DNA of 64,000 bases from Portunus trituberculatus (taxonomy: Eukaryota; Arthropoda; Malacostraca; Decapoda; Portunidae). Made by a program: the position numbers and the translations under genes. The notes below the pieces were generated by a model. It saw only the letters and a list, made by a program, of their open reading frames with translations, made no database searches and was not told where the DNA came from. The DNA lies in contig NC_059259.1 of assembly GCF_017591435.1 (NCBI RefSeq), positions 3,495,742 to 3,559,741 of the forward strand. Reading direction: 5' to 3'. Each line of letters begins with the position of its first letter. Within the stretch, counting starts at the first letter, position 1. Shown here piece after piece: positions 30,739 to 43,170 of the stretch.

Positions 30739-30810
<72 letters not shown>
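30739..30810. repeat. (AT)n microsatellite
   Basis: About 70 bp of TA repeat preceded by a short CA run, on plus. Confidence 0.97.
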
Positions 30811-30859
30811 CAAAATTTGCCCCCACTCCAAAAAAGTGCATGGACCCCCTTTAGCCTGA

Positions 30860-31000
30860 ACTAGCTGGAGGCTGCACCCCCAGACCCTAACCTAACCAAA
30901 CCTATCCTAAATTTCTTCTAGCAAGGGAGGGTTGTGCCCCTCAGACCCTCCTAGATTGAACTAACTGGGAGGGGCTGTGCCCCCCAGACCCCTCCAAGGA
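30860..31000. repeat. Diverged GC-rich repeat units with short hairpins
   Basis: Three related units contain GGCTGCACCCCCAGACCC (near 30869), GGTTGTGCCCCTCAGACCC (near 30928) and GGGCTGTGCCCCCCAGACCC (near 30973). Each has a small GGGC/GCCC stem. An AACCTAACC stretch lies between the first two. Identity unknown. Confidence 0.5.
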
Positions 31001-31780
31001 CCCCCAACGTCATGTACTACGTCACAGTGGCCACATGTTCACCAACACCCGAACACACATATAATTCTCCTTGCTTGCAAGTGGGGCACCAAGCTTCGTC
31101 ATTGTGGACTTAGTTTTTTTGGGAGGCACCTACCAAACTTTGAGAGCCTGTGTAGGACACACTAAGGCCGAGTGCTAAACAGAATCACAAAAAATGTGTT
31201 GGCCACAAACTATTTTATAACTAAATGTCAGTATTTTACAGCCAGTCATTCCCTCTTACATAAAAAATAAATAAACAAAAAATATAATGAAATGGGTAAG
31301 AAAAGCCATCTTGAGTTTGGTTTAAGAGTATAAAAATACCCAGTGATCTAGTTAAGTTAGGCTACAATGGATTAAGTTTATATTTTTATAAGAACTTAGC
31401 TCATAAGTTAGGTTGAGCAACATTCATTGAGATTACAATCCATGGCTCCTAGTTGTGTGGTTTTCAATATTTGCTGACATTTTAGTTTTACTCAAAAATG
31501 CGTGAAAATCCTGCTCCCAAACTGAAAACCCACTCCCAAAGCAAGGTAGTGGGCACTGACTACATGGTTGGTTATCCGTGATTGCTATGGTTAGGCAAAC
31601 ATGTACGGTCTTATTCAGAAACACTTTGCTCTCACCATCACTACTTTCCAAAGACTATAGTTGAAGATGGTCATGTTTCTAAGGGTATTTTTATGGTTCC
31701 CTTGAATAGACTCCACTAAAAGGTCTCCAATAAATCCAGTGTTCCATACACAAGGAATACGCCAGAAGAGAGAGGCAATG

Positions 31781-32037
31781 TCCTAATAAAGTGGTCCCTC
31801 CAACTCTCCTTGTTTCCCAGCTCCCCCTTCAAAACTCACTCAGCTGACAGGATGTGGGACCACTGTCCTAATAAAGTGGTCCCTCCACTTCTTATTTCCC
31901 AGCTCCCCCTTCAAAACTCTTTCACTCAGCTGACAGGATGTGGGAGCCCTGTCCTAATAAAGTGGCCCCTCCACCTCTCTTCATTTCCCGGGTCCCTCTT
32001 CGTAAATCTTTCACTCAGATGACAGGACGTGGGAATG
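31781..32037. repeat. Three tandem copies of an ~86-bp unit
   Basis: TCCTAATAAAGTGG recurs at 31781, 31866 and 31952. Each unit continues through CCCAGCTCCCCCTTC or CCCGGGTCCCTCTTC to CTCAGCTGACAGGATGTGGG. Copies differ by a few bases and small indels. No coding capacity. Confidence 0.85.
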
Positions 32038-32039
32038 AA

Positions 32040-34400
32040 AACTTACAGAAACTAACCCAGCCCAAACTTTAACCTAACCTAACCCTTACTAACTTATCTA
32101 ACCTAACCTTGTTCAGGTGACGTGCACCGCAAATACATCTTCCTCAGAACCTTTCTGACCAATAGCGTGGTTGAGTTATGTTAGCAAGGTTGGGTTACGT
32201 TAAAGTCAGGATTAGGTTAGTTTCAGTCATTTCATTCCCACATTAGTGAATGTGAGTTTTTTTACAGAATGAACATAGCAGAACTGGTGTAGGTGCTTCG
32301 TAAAAGACTTGTAGGTAGTCCTGAGACCTTATTAACAGATCTGACATGGACAGTGTCCACAATCACATCGATATCTTTTTTCCCTCTTTTGTTAACGATT
32401 TAGGATAATACAAGGCGTTCTATTAAATCTGGAAGAGACAAACGAATAATAAGGACGCAAAAGAGCTCTAGATGAGCAAAGTATACCAGTAATCACCTAA
32501 ATTACGTCACCATGACGTGGCGGGCAGTAAGTTGCTTACACACAGTCGATCACTAGGCACCGCCTCTTGACACTTACATCCCACCTTACTTACAACCAAT
32601 CCACTAATACCTGTCTACACCGACCAACTATAACTTCATCTACTGCTTACATAATTATTGTTTACGGCAAGTAATAAGCTGACACCACCACCAGAAAATT
32701 AACGAATAACGAACGCCTTGCCTTCCCCACTGGCTGGAGACTTGCCGCCTTACTTAGCCATGCTTCTCAGTTATTACGCTACTCTCACGTGTCTTCCTTC
32801 ACCTACAGAGACTCAAGGTGCCCTGACTTCACGCCACTGTAAGGGATGAAACATTAACTCACACAGTGTTGCAACGGAATGTTATAAGATCGAGCCAAAA
32901 GAACTCCTCCTGCCCGGCGTAACCTCACGTTCCAACAATGCCGACCACTGAGCGGTGGGCCGGTGGCGGTGGGTGAGTGAGTGGCTCCTGCAATGTTACC
33001 ACCTCACCTCCCTTAACGCAACACGCGCATTAAGGCGCTACAATTGCGATGTTTAACAGCAAAACGCGCTACATTATGAACATTTCTGAGTGGCGTTCCT
33101 TGTACCTATGCGATATTATAAAAAAGAAAAGAAAAAGAAAATTCGGCAAACTAAATTTTCATAATCCAGATTACTTGGAACATAAGTACCATTCAATATG
33201 TATATTGCATACATGTCTATGGGGATAGTGATGGACACACATATAAACATTATACTAAGTATTAATTATTTGTTTCACGCTTACACTTACAAGCGAAAAA
33301 AATCCACTTAAAATTCATCATTAGCCTCGTCTTTCTGATCCCGTGAACTACTATGGTAATGCTTCCTTCTGCAGGCTCCGTGAGGCTTTTATCCTTAACT
33401 AAAAACACTTCATTCGCTAGTGTCTGCGTGTCAAGCGGTGTAAGGCGGTGAGTGACGTGCGTGCCTCTCACAGTTAATAGTAAATAAATATTATTAAAAT
33501 CAATTTGTATATTTAGAAAATATTTATATAAAATACTGTTTCCTCACCACTTTTTTTTATTTCTTTTTCACTTTACGTAATGCTCCAGAAAACGCGCTCG
33601 GCCTTGTAATTTAGCGTTAGAAAAAACTCTAGCCGCAGTTTACTAGAAAAATAAAAACCGCTGAAACACTGTGGACCACGTTAGAAATTGCGCGTTCCAC
33701 GCTAAAATGGGAACACTGCGTCACTGACGCGCGCGCGCACACACACCCACACCTATTGATTTGCCATTTTGCGGAATTCCTCCCCCTATATCATTACCTA
33801 CTCCTACAATTTATCTAGCTTTTATCATATCCTGTATACATCTAATCGTTGCATACCTTTCTGGTAGATGTGTACACCGATTCTTATTTATTTAATATTT
33901 ATTGATTTATTTTATTTATTTATTTATTTCAGTCCTCCGCTGAACCTCCCATCTATCAAAGACAGGTCTCATTGATTTTGAATGATGTGCGAGATTATAG
34001 TCCTTGTAATCGTTACTCCATACATTATTGAAACTGTACCAATTTTTTTTTTTTTTTTTTTGTTCCTACATATATTGTTTCTCCCTAAGTACATATTTAA
34101 TTTCTGTGTTAGTCTGTCTTTATATCGTTTTTTTTTTCTTTATTATTATTGCTAATAACCTCAATCCTTTTCTGTATAGCTACATTTGTAATGATTTCTT
34201 GATTTCAGTTCTTTCTAAGTATTATTACTTTTTTAATGTATATTATCACTATGTCAATATTGATTTATCCTTTTATTAGTTGTCCCTCCCATGGTGTTAT
34301 GGTTCTATTACTTATTATGTATCTCTGTAGGCATATCAGTACTGTTATTATTATTTTTTTTTTTTTTTTTTTTACATATCTGCACTATTCCCTGATTGAC
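32040..34400. other. Non-coding stretch with a GC-richer patch
   Basis: It begins with AACCTAACC-type repeats (32060-32110). At about 32880-33060 and 33590-33740 the sequence is richer in CG dinucleotides than its surroundings, including a GCGCGCGCAC run at 33731. This could be a promoter region, for instance for the Pep-like gene 13 kb away on minus, but there is no core promoter or first exon I can defend. The rest is AT-rich with T runs (34049-34067, 34354-34373). Confidence 0.3.
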
Positions 34401-34429
34401 TGATTGATACACTTATTGTTGTATCAACA

Positions 34430-36640
34430 ATGAAATACAACAAAGGAGGAGCATGGACCTTGCCACCCACCCTCTGGGCAAAGACTTCAGGTTAAAGTAT
34501 CAAAAATATATCAATTAATAGATAGTATACACAACAAGGATATACAAGTACTTAAATAAATAAATACAGATATTGCACACCTTATTGCATGAACATCCTA
34601 CAGTCTGGGAGCAAACTGAGGATATTCCTTGAGTATATCCCTGAGAGTGGCTTGGTGTAGATGTAGATGGCCAATGAGGCTATACAAGTCATGTTGACCT
34701 TGTGGCCTAAATTTTGCAGCGAGAGGACATTCCATGATATAGTGACGCAGAGTGTGTCCCCTTGGTGCAGCAAACAGCACACAGCACACACCAGGAGAAG
34801 CACTGACTTCCCAAAAGTATTTGTAGCCTAATGTGAGCCTCATTGCCACTCTGTCGTGTGATGCAGTGTCTCCTCCGTAGGTGTAAGCACAGCTCTGGTA
34901 TGACACGTGCATAGTGAAGACTAGTGCTACTGCCCCTATGGCAACAAAGCTCCAACTGATCACTAATGCTACTTTGTACAAAGTCCTTAATGCTACTCTT
35001 AACATAACCCAGAGTGTACTCAGTGCCAGGGTCCACTGTGTCATCTTGTAGGGCACACTGAGCAAGGTGGTCTGCTTTTTCATTTAGTGGGATACCCACA
35101 TGAGAGGGTATCCAGATGAAATGGACCGTGGCACCAGCACCTTCTAGGGCGTGGATGAGATCAAGACACTTATTAACTAGATCACAGTCCATGGGGGAGG
35201 TGGATTGAAGGGCATACAATGCAGCCTGACTGTCAATAAAGAAATATACATTCTTATGGAGAGGCGCCACAATGTGGAGCGCCTCCAGAACAGCATACAG
35301 TTCTGCTCTAGTGGAAGACATGGGTGCAGGGAGCCGCCTGGAAACCTCAGTGTCAGTGTAGAGACTGGCAGAGATGTAGTCATGGATGAACAGCCCACAT
35401 CTGGACTTGCTGCCATTGACTGACCCATCACAATAAACATGAATAGCCTGAACGTGTGGGTACTTGGACAATTTGGTCATGAACATGTCTTGCAGTACAT
35501 GAAGGAGCCAGTCCCTCTTGGGCTGATGCAGAGAGTGAATATCAACACGGACATGGTGAGGGTTCCAGGCAGGTTGTAGCAGTGACATAATAACATTAAT
35601 ACAGGCCTCGCCTACACCTACTCTTGTCAGTACTCCCAAGATCTTCCTGAGATATGGTGTTGTAGGATCCCTTTAGAGAGTCAGAGCTCGTGCATAGCAT
35701 CCAACCAACTGTGCAAGTAATTTCCTGCATCCTACACATAATACTCAGCAGGTGCAGTTCAGTTTGAGGACCTCAATCCGTGCAGTCCTGGGGAATCCCA
35801 AGATTATCCTCATGGCTTCATTCTGAACAAGCTCCAGGGGACGGAGTTGGGTGGCATTAAACTGTATTAACACAGGGGTGGCATAATCAATGAGGGACCG
35901 TATGCCAGATATATAGAACATTCTTAGGACTGGAATGCCAGCCCCCAGACCCCTGTTTGTTAACAGCCAAAGTGGTGCTAGCTGTAGCAGACAGAGGTCT
36001 CAAAAATAGTGGACGGCTTGGGGAGACTTCCTGAAGCTCATCTGAACACCCAAGTACCTGTATGTATGAACTCTAGGGATGGGAACATTATTTATGTTTT
36101 ACATTCATTAATCACTAGTCCCATTTGGACACACAATGCTGCTAGTTGTGACAAAGCTAACTGGAGAATCCTAGGTGTGGGGCATTGGAGGAGTATGTCA
36201 TCAGCATAGATGAGGACCTGGGTGCCCTGCGGAAAGGAACAGCGCGCAATTTTGTTCATTAAAACATTGAAGAGCACTGGACTGAGGACTCCACCCTGTG
36301 GTATTCCAAGCTCAAAGACTTTCTCAGGGGAGACTGCACCTTGGAACCAAACCTGTGCTGTTCTGTTGTACCAATAGTCTGTGATCCATCCTAATAATCT
36401 ACCTTTGACACCTTTGAGAATGAGTTCCTCCATAATAACATCTTTGTTGGCCCTATCGAAGGCACCCTTGAAATCAACATAAGCTCTGCAGGAAGCATCC
36501 TTATTCATAAGGCACTCAATAAAACAATGACTTGTAGAGTGACCTTTTAGGAAGCCTTGTACATTGCCAGAGAGTACATGGCCCACCTTATACATAAGCC
36601 TGTTCATTATTACCTGTTCCATCATCTTACACAGACAGCT
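34430..36640 (-). mobile_element. I-clade-like LINE with RNase H (copy 1)
   Basis: Minus strand: reverse transcriptase at 36625-36092 (QGFLKGHSTSHCF, YVDFKGAFDRANKDV, GIPQGGVLSPVLFNVLM, LIYADDILLQC). A frame-broken linker follows (RSLIDYATPVLIQFNATQLR). RNase H sits in the ORF 35639-34707 with the four acidic positions visible: HVYCDGSVNG, STRAELYAVLEAL, FFIDSQAALYAL and NEKADHLA. An RNase H domain after the reverse transcriptase is characteristic of the I superfamily. It is 5'-truncated near 36640, so the endonuclease is missing. Confidence 0.8.
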
Positions 36641-36649
36641 CTATTCCCT

Positions 36650-37410
36650 AATGATCTTTCATTAAACTGTTTTTACTCCTTTCATTGACTCACATCATTG
36701 CTTATGTATATGCAATTTAAGCTCTGTTATACTTTATTTTATCTTTAGACCAATATCTGTGCATGAGTCTAACATTTACCTTGATTTTAGTTTTATATAT
36801 TTTCATCCCCAAATTTCATCCATTGCATATACTACTAAGATTCTTCAGAAAAATAAATGCATAACGAACATGAGACACTAAATACTCTTTCTTAATTTTT
36901 CTATACTCTAATTCCATTAATAAATAATACTTGAAACACCGTAACTGTTATGAGCTCTCAAACTCACACTTCCGACCTCGCAACTTGTTAGTGCTTTGGT
37001 TACGATATATCCTGGAAACATATTGTACCTCTCCTTAATAACTACATCGTAAATGGACATTGGAAGCTGCGAGCTACTAGGAGCACTTGTAACTCTTTAT
37101 GACATTCAAGGCACCACTTCAACCTTAATCAAGATAATTTTTGGATAAGTATAGTAGACAGTGGTTATTTGTTACTTCTAAATGCACTTATATTGAAGTA
37201 AGACTTATTTGAGGTCTCGGAGAGGGAACAAAAAAGACAGTAAGGTATTTCTTTTGGTGATGATTTCCTACAGAAATTTTATTCAGTCGTTGCTTTCTTA
37301 TGGCCTGAGTGGACAGAACATATAACTTTAGTGGATGTTGTTCCAATCAATAACTTCTTAACTTGAGCAAAAGTAAGGAACATCAATGTTAAGAATAATT
37401 TGCTGTCTAG
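36650..37410. other. AT-rich stretch without a recognised feature
   Basis: No gene, RNA or repeat array could be supported between the 5' truncation of the I-like LINE and the start of the next LINE. Confidence 0.4.
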
Positions 37411-38003
37411 ATGGGAGTCACTTTTCTACCATTTATATTTCTCAGGACCTTACTTTCCTCTAAAGGCAGGAAATACAGGCCAAGCATTCTAGAGATCAGG
37501 TTTCTACTAACTCCTGGAATGTTCCCAGTCAAATTGGACCTTCTGTCTGCTCTGGTCCTTCTGCATCCTGCTGGCCCACCTGTCGCTTCCCTGGGAGCCA
37601 TTGGTGACCCAGCCATGAGTGGGCCTCTGAGAGGCCAAAAAACTCAGGGTAAATTCTGCAATTCCTCATTTCTAAGTCTGTAAATAGCTCTGTTCATCAT
37701 TTATTTTTCAGTATAGTTGTGTTAAATGTTAATAGTCTCACAAACAAGTTACACATTTTGAGTGATATGCTTATAGATAATTGCATTGATATGTGTTGTG
37801 TTACCGAGACCTGGTTGTGTCCCTTTATTCCCATTTCTACTGTTAACATCTCCGGATACAAATTTTTTAGACATGAGTCCTCAACTTGTACAAGAAAACT
37901 TGGGGTGGGTATTTATATTAAAGATAGCATAAAATTTGGTAAAATTTTCATAACCATACCAACACCATTGGAATGTATCTCCCTGATTTCAACCTAATGT
38001 CAT

Positions 38004-38258
38004 TACACTTAACCCTCGGCTATCGCACCCAATTAGGGCCGAAATAGCATCGCTATAGCCAAAAATGCGATAGCCACATTGATCTTGGCAGGAAGGCGGT
38101 TTTGGCCAATGAGCGCTCAGATATCCCATGACGTCATGGCTGGGCGCGCGATAGCAGGCATCTAAGGTCGCGATAATGAAATTTTAGCAGCTTTTCATGG
38201 GTGCGTGATAACAATAAAACACGATAGCGGAAGTCGCGATAGCCGAGGGTTGACTGTA
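38004..38258. mobile_element. pogo/Tigger-like MITE with TA target duplication
   Basis: A 251-bp non-coding insert (38006-38256) flanked by TA. The ends are CACTTAACCCTCGGCTATCG and CGATAGCCGAGGGTTGACTG, inverted repeats with two mismatches. CGATAGC-type units repeat inside. It interrupts the endonuclease of the LINE. TA duplication and CAGTCAACCCTCG-like ends are typical of pogo-group Tc1/mariner MITEs. Confidence 0.85.
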
Positions 38259-40410
38259 GTTGTTCATAGGCCACCTAACAACTCTACACTTGATAATATT
38301 GCACTTATTTCTTTTCTTGAGACTTTTTGTGTCAACAGAGAGTTCATTTTGATGGGTGATTTTAACCTTGCTATTATTGATTGGTCCTCTGATATTAGGT
38401 CAATCAGCAATATATAATAAATAGGTTTTTGGATGTCTTTACACTTCTCAGATTTAAACAGCGGAGTAATGCACCAACCTTTGTTCATTCCGACAATATC
38501 CTCGACCTTGCCTACCTTAAATGAAAGTGTCAATGAATATGACTTTTCAAAAGAAATGATAATCTGTTCAATAGTTATTTAAGTAGCAGCAATTGAGATT
38601 TTGAATTCCTTGGGCTTAATATTGACCAAATGTATATCAAATTTAGGAATATGTTACAGGAAGCCTTCCAGTGGCTTATTGCTGTAAAGACTTGCCTGCT
38701 CACTAGGAGACCACTTTGGTCCAGAAATGTCTCAGGAGCTGCCAAACTTCTGAAACAACAATGTTGGCTTGATTATAAAGATGCTCGTCAAAGGTTTGGC
38801 TGATATTCTCCTGTGGCCTCTAGACTGTGGTTCTCTTTTAAGATTGCCTCATTGTAATATAGTGCATCAGTACATAATGCAGTAAGCAACTTTGAATTGT
38901 CGCTAGTCTGTGGTGGGGATGATGACTCCAAACATTTCTATAATTACATTCGTCAGAAAAAAGTTAACTGATTATTGGCCCCCTAGAGAGGGATGGTGAA
39001 TGGCTCATGTAGGGTGCTGATATGGCTGAATTCTTTGTTAGAGCCTTCTCTGGAGTGTTCTCTAATGCTGTCCTTGAAAATTCTTCCTTGCTTCAAACTT
39101 GTGAGATTATATTGGAGCTTGATGCCTACATGTTTGACACTTTTAGTACTGAATCTATACTGTTAAAACTCAAGTCAAGTTGCTGCTCTGGCCCAGATCT
39201 GCTGCCACCAATACTGCTGAGATGTGCAACCTCTTAAAGTTATCCTGTTTTACTCATTTGTCGTAAACCTTTATCGTCCAAGCTGGAAGGAAGCAAATAT
39301 CATTCCTTTATTTAAAGGTGGTATTCACTCTAATCCCCTCAATTATAGACCCATTAGCCTGACGTCTGTTTGCTGCAATTCCTTTGAAAAATCATTGTTT
39401 CTCACTTGTCTCATCATCAGTTTGGCTTTAGGTCTGTTAGATCTGTTTCTGATCAACTTCTGTACACCTGTAACTATGTCACTGATTATCATGATCAAGG
39501 TATCTTAGTTGATATTATATTTTTTTATTACAAGACAGCTTTTGATGTGGTCAACCATCAGTTGATTCTTACTATGTTACACAGTATTGCTACCAGAGGC
39601 ACTCTGTTGGTATGGCTTCATGATTATTTATCTGGTAGGACAATGAAAGTTATTGTCCAGGGCTACCCAAGTTATAGTGTCCATGTTGGGAGTGGTGTTC
39701 TTCAAGGTTCTGCGATCGGGCCTCTATTATTGGTAATTAACATCAATCACGTTTCTAATTTGACTTGTAAATATTGCCTTTTTGCTGATGATTTTAAATT
39801 ATACCTAACTGCCCCAATCTCTAAAGCTGACTTTGTTAAGCCATTACTTAATGCAGAGAGATGTAAACTCCTTGAGATCAGTCTTTCATGGGGCTTGTCA
39901 TTTTCTGTTGAGAAATGTATCACAAATAGATTTTGTAGATGGTTCCATAATGCACCTTCTTCACTTCCATATTTTATTGGTATTCAGCAAATTCCACTCA
40001 GGCAAATGCATAAGGACCTGGGTGTATGGGTAGACCATGACCTTAAGTTCCATCTACATGTAAGAGAAAGTGCAATGAAGGCAAATGGGGTGAGGTTTGG
40101 CATTCTAAAAGGCACAGTGTACTGCTCCCTTGAATTTATGAAAGCTGTATTTGTTACCCATATACGACCAATCCTGGATTACTCGTCTGTGGTGTGGAAC
40201 ACAGGCTACCTTGGTTATCTTAGATGTTGGAAGGAGTACAGCAGAAGTGGACAAAGATATGATATCTGGGTTCAGTGACTTGAGTTACTCTGAATGTGTC
40301 TCTGCACTTAAGTTAAAGGCAGTTTGCTTAAAGCTGATCTTATCATGGCTTATAAGATTTTACATGGCTTGTGCCCTGATTTAAATCATTTGTTTGTCAG
40401 GAACAGGAGG

Positions 40411-43170
40411 TTTCTACCCCCACCTTTTACATGTTAACGGATAGGTCTATTTCTCTTTCATTTTTTCAGTGACGGACATGTTTTCGAATATGTTATATTT
40501 CAATGCATTTCTAATAAGATCCCGAGGGCAGATTTATTATTTAGGTTATTGATTTTCTTTATCTGAATTTAAAAAAAAGTAACTAAGAAGAATAAAACAA
40601 AATTAACAAAAAAATATATAAAAAAATAATAGACAAAAAAGGCCCTCGACAAGCTGTTGCAAACTTCTTGATCTTTAAAATGCACTTTGTTTCATGAAAA
40701 TCGGTTCATAAATAGGGACAAAATAGCATTTTTAGTTTGAAAAACTGCTTTTTTTCAGGAGAGCTAAAAAAAGAAAAAGTTTCCAATTTCTTTAATAACT
40801 CTATTTCTTTTTGCTATACAACTATGAATTTTGGTATGGAAGTACTTCTGGGCACACCTGATCATATGTAAGTAAATCAATATCATACAGTGTTTCTAAC
40901 CTAATGAGCCTTTACCGGTACATAAGGCACCTCACCACTGGGGGTTCTCGGAAAAGCAGTTTCATCATCAAGGGGTGTTTTTGTACCAGTGGTGGGCTCC
41001 TTCCCTTCACTCAACTGCTAATCCAACCCAATACAACACTAAAACTCTCCTGGAGCATAGTTGTCATCAGTTGCTTCCCTCTTGCGCTTCTTCGGTGTGG
41101 AGATTTGTGCTTTCCGGAGTCTTACTCTGTCTTTCGCCTGGAGCCGACGAAGAATGTGCAGGTCTATGGATCCATTTTCCATAAACATTTCAGCTCCCAC
41201 ATATCCAAAGTTGTGTTGTAACACAGTGAGGGTAGTTGAAAATTTAACTGTCTCCAATCCATAAAAATGGGTCTTCGACAAGGAGGACCAGATCTTGGAA
41301 TGAAAGGCCTCGTTCGGGTTTTGTGTCCTTCCTTTGAGGCACCGCTGCAGCAGGTCATCTTCTGTAAGACTTCGGTATAGCATGAAGATCTTCTTCCTGT
41401 CCTCATTATCTAGGATGAATTTCACTTTCATTTGGTCGTGTGAAGGTGGAGTTTTATTTTCTGCAATGGCCTTGTTGTAGAAGCACCATGAGTTGCTTCC
41501 TTCGGGGCAAGAATGGTGATATGGCCTCTCATTAGTGCTGGAGACATGGTAATATGTCGACAAAATATCTGTCCTTAGCATTTCCACAGTTTTACCGACA
41601 TTTCGTCGCACTGCCTGCCCATAATAATAGGTGAGTTTATCAATGACATTATTATCCGCTTTCAATTTTCTCAGTCTGGTCCCAAGTCTTTTTGCAACAT
41701 GGTTGACACACTCTTCTTTGACTACTGTTATTCCCTCATAAGGTCCCTTTCCATCATTGAGGGCACACACAGCAGAAAAGGCACTACTGTCCCCATCACC
41801 CACAAATGTCACATACCTCATATTGAGCTTTTCAACTGATCTTTCCCATAAGATTTTGGCACCTTCAGCCTCCATCCCTCCACTTTTTCCATCATAAGTG
41901 TGAGAACATTTTCCAGCATGCATGTCTATCTTTTTCTTGTATTCTTCTGCACTCAACTTCTTGAGCCTGAGTTTGTTTGCAAGCTGAGTGCATACCAAAC
42001 AAAAGTTAGACAACACTTCAAAATCAAGCAGGAAGCCTGTCTCACACTCTATTACACACACAATACCAATGTGACTCTTATGACCCCTTGTAAGCCATGT
42101 CCCATCACAGGTCACATCCACATTCAGAATGCCATTCTCATCTGGTGTATGGCCTAGCCTTCCATAATGATGGAAAACACATTTTTTCATTGCCTCATTC
42201 TTTTCCATGTTTTTGTTCTCTATCATATTTCCAACTTTCTGTCTGATCTTATAAAAAGTTCTAATGGCTACTGGTTTCAATTTCATATATGTCATCAAGT
42301 CACAGTATCCAGTATAACCTAAGCCATGCTCCAAACAGTACAATATAAGAGTCTCATTTGAGCCCAACACTTGCTTCTCTTCCTCCTTGCTCTTATCTTC
42401 TTCTTCACTACACTTTTTCTTACACTTCACATGAATATTTGTAATAGTGGGTGTCTTATCAAAGCATATCTCAAGCCTGGCCAAACAATTGCCACAGAGT
42501 GGTGAAGCTGCTTGGAATGATGTTGTCACTTGATCTGCAGATGTTAGTATGTTAGGTTTATCATTTATCTGCATAGCTTTGTCACCTATAACATCTCTTA
42601 TAAGTGACATTCTCTTCTCTAGAGTACTTGTATCTCCTTCAAGGACTTCAACTGAAGTGCTTGGCAGGAGAATATCATCAGAGGTACTCACATTAGCAGA
42701 GCTTGATGTAGAGGGCTGATCTTCAAGGTGTTTTCTCTCAACCCACTCCTTATGAGACTTCTGAAGCCTCACCAGACTTTCCTTTCTCCTTCCCATCCTC
42801 GAAAATATAGGTAGAGAGCAGAAAAACACAGTAAATGTCCTTCGCAAGCTTGTAAACAAACTCCTTATCAGCTTCCTCTTCACAGGTCACAATCCCGTTC
42901 TCTCAAAGGGATAGCTTTGAGAAAACGTATGTAAAGGAGGTGAGACTAAAATAAATTATTTTTTTTGCGTAATTTTCGAGAAAAATTACTGTATTTACGA
43001 TTTTTAAAGGTATTTGACAGATCTGACAGCTGGGCAGCCTTTTAAACTGACAGTTGGGACCTTTAAACTGTCACGCGGCCTTTAAACATTGCTGGGAATT
43101 AAAGGCCGGTCATATTAGCCTCCAATAAGCGAATAAAATTTTTATTTTTTTTTAATTATTCGGGTAGAAA
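40411..43170 (-). mobile_element. Mutator-like DNA transposon with intact transposase ORF
   Basis: About 2.76 kb inserted in the C-terminal region of the CR1/L2-type LINE. The candidate inverted ends are TTTCTACCC (40411-40419) and GGGTAGAAA (43162-43170). Short subterminal repeats of CCTTTAAAC type occur at 43038, 43060 and 43079. The boundary is set from the host LINE, whose coding sequence stops near 40398 and resumes at 43171. TTGTC is present at both junctions, but an 8-9 bp duplication expected for Mutator elements is not clear. The transposase gene is on minus. Confidence 0.65.
41039..42883 (-). CDS. Mutator-like transposase, intact 614-codon ORF
   Basis: One uninterrupted, intronless frame. 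The natural start is probably the second Met, MGRRKESLVRLQKSHKEWVE, at ~42796. A Cys-rich segment follows (PLCGNCLARLEIC, then KCKKKC). Candidate catalytic acids are in NVDVTCDGTWLTRGHKSH, FVGDGDSSAFSAV and GRTQNPNEAFHSKIW, in the order D, D, E. Other hallmarks are KEECVNHVAKRLGTRL and AGKCSHTYDGKSGGMEAEG. The C-terminus is basic (STPKKRKREATDD), a likely nuclear localisation signal. This pattern matches the 'Mutator-like transposase domain' proteins widespread in arthropods. All surrounding elements are broken while this ORF is intact, so it is a recent insertion or a gene under selection. Confidence 0.8.
   Translation of the reverse strand: MKRKLIRSLFTSLRRTFTVFFCSLPIFSRMGRRKESLVRLQKSHKEWVERKHLEDQPSTSSSANVSTSDDILLPSTSVEVLEGDTSTLEKRMSLIRDVIGDKAMQINDKPNILTSADQVTTSFQAASPLCGNCLARLEICFDKTPTITNIHVKCKKKCSEEEDKSKEEEKQVLGSNETLILYCLEHGLGYTGYCDLMTYMKLKPVAIRTFYKIRQKVGNMIENKNMEKNEAMKKCVFHHYGRLGHTPDENGILNVDVTCDGTWLTRGHKSHIGIVCVIECETGFLLDFEVLSNFCLVCTQLANKLRLKKLSAEEYKKKIDMHAGKCSHTYDGKSGGMEAEGAKILWERSVEKLNMRYVTFVGDGDSSAFSAVCALNDGKGPYEGITVVKEECVNHVAKRLGTRLRKLKADNNVIDKLTYYYGQAVRRNVGKTVEMLRTDILSTYYHVSSTNERPYHHSCPEGSNSWCFYNKAIAENKTPPSHDQMKVKFILDNEDRKKIFMLYRSLTEDDLLQRCLKGRTQNPNEAFHSKIWSSLSKTHFYGLETVKFSTTLTVLQHNFGYVGAEMFMENGSIDLHILRRLQAKDRVRLRKAQISTPKKRKREATDDNYAPGEF

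Noticed and set aside
33262..33471. 69-codon minus-strand frame
   Set aside because: No domain, no splice partners and no codon signature; indistinguishable from a chance frame.
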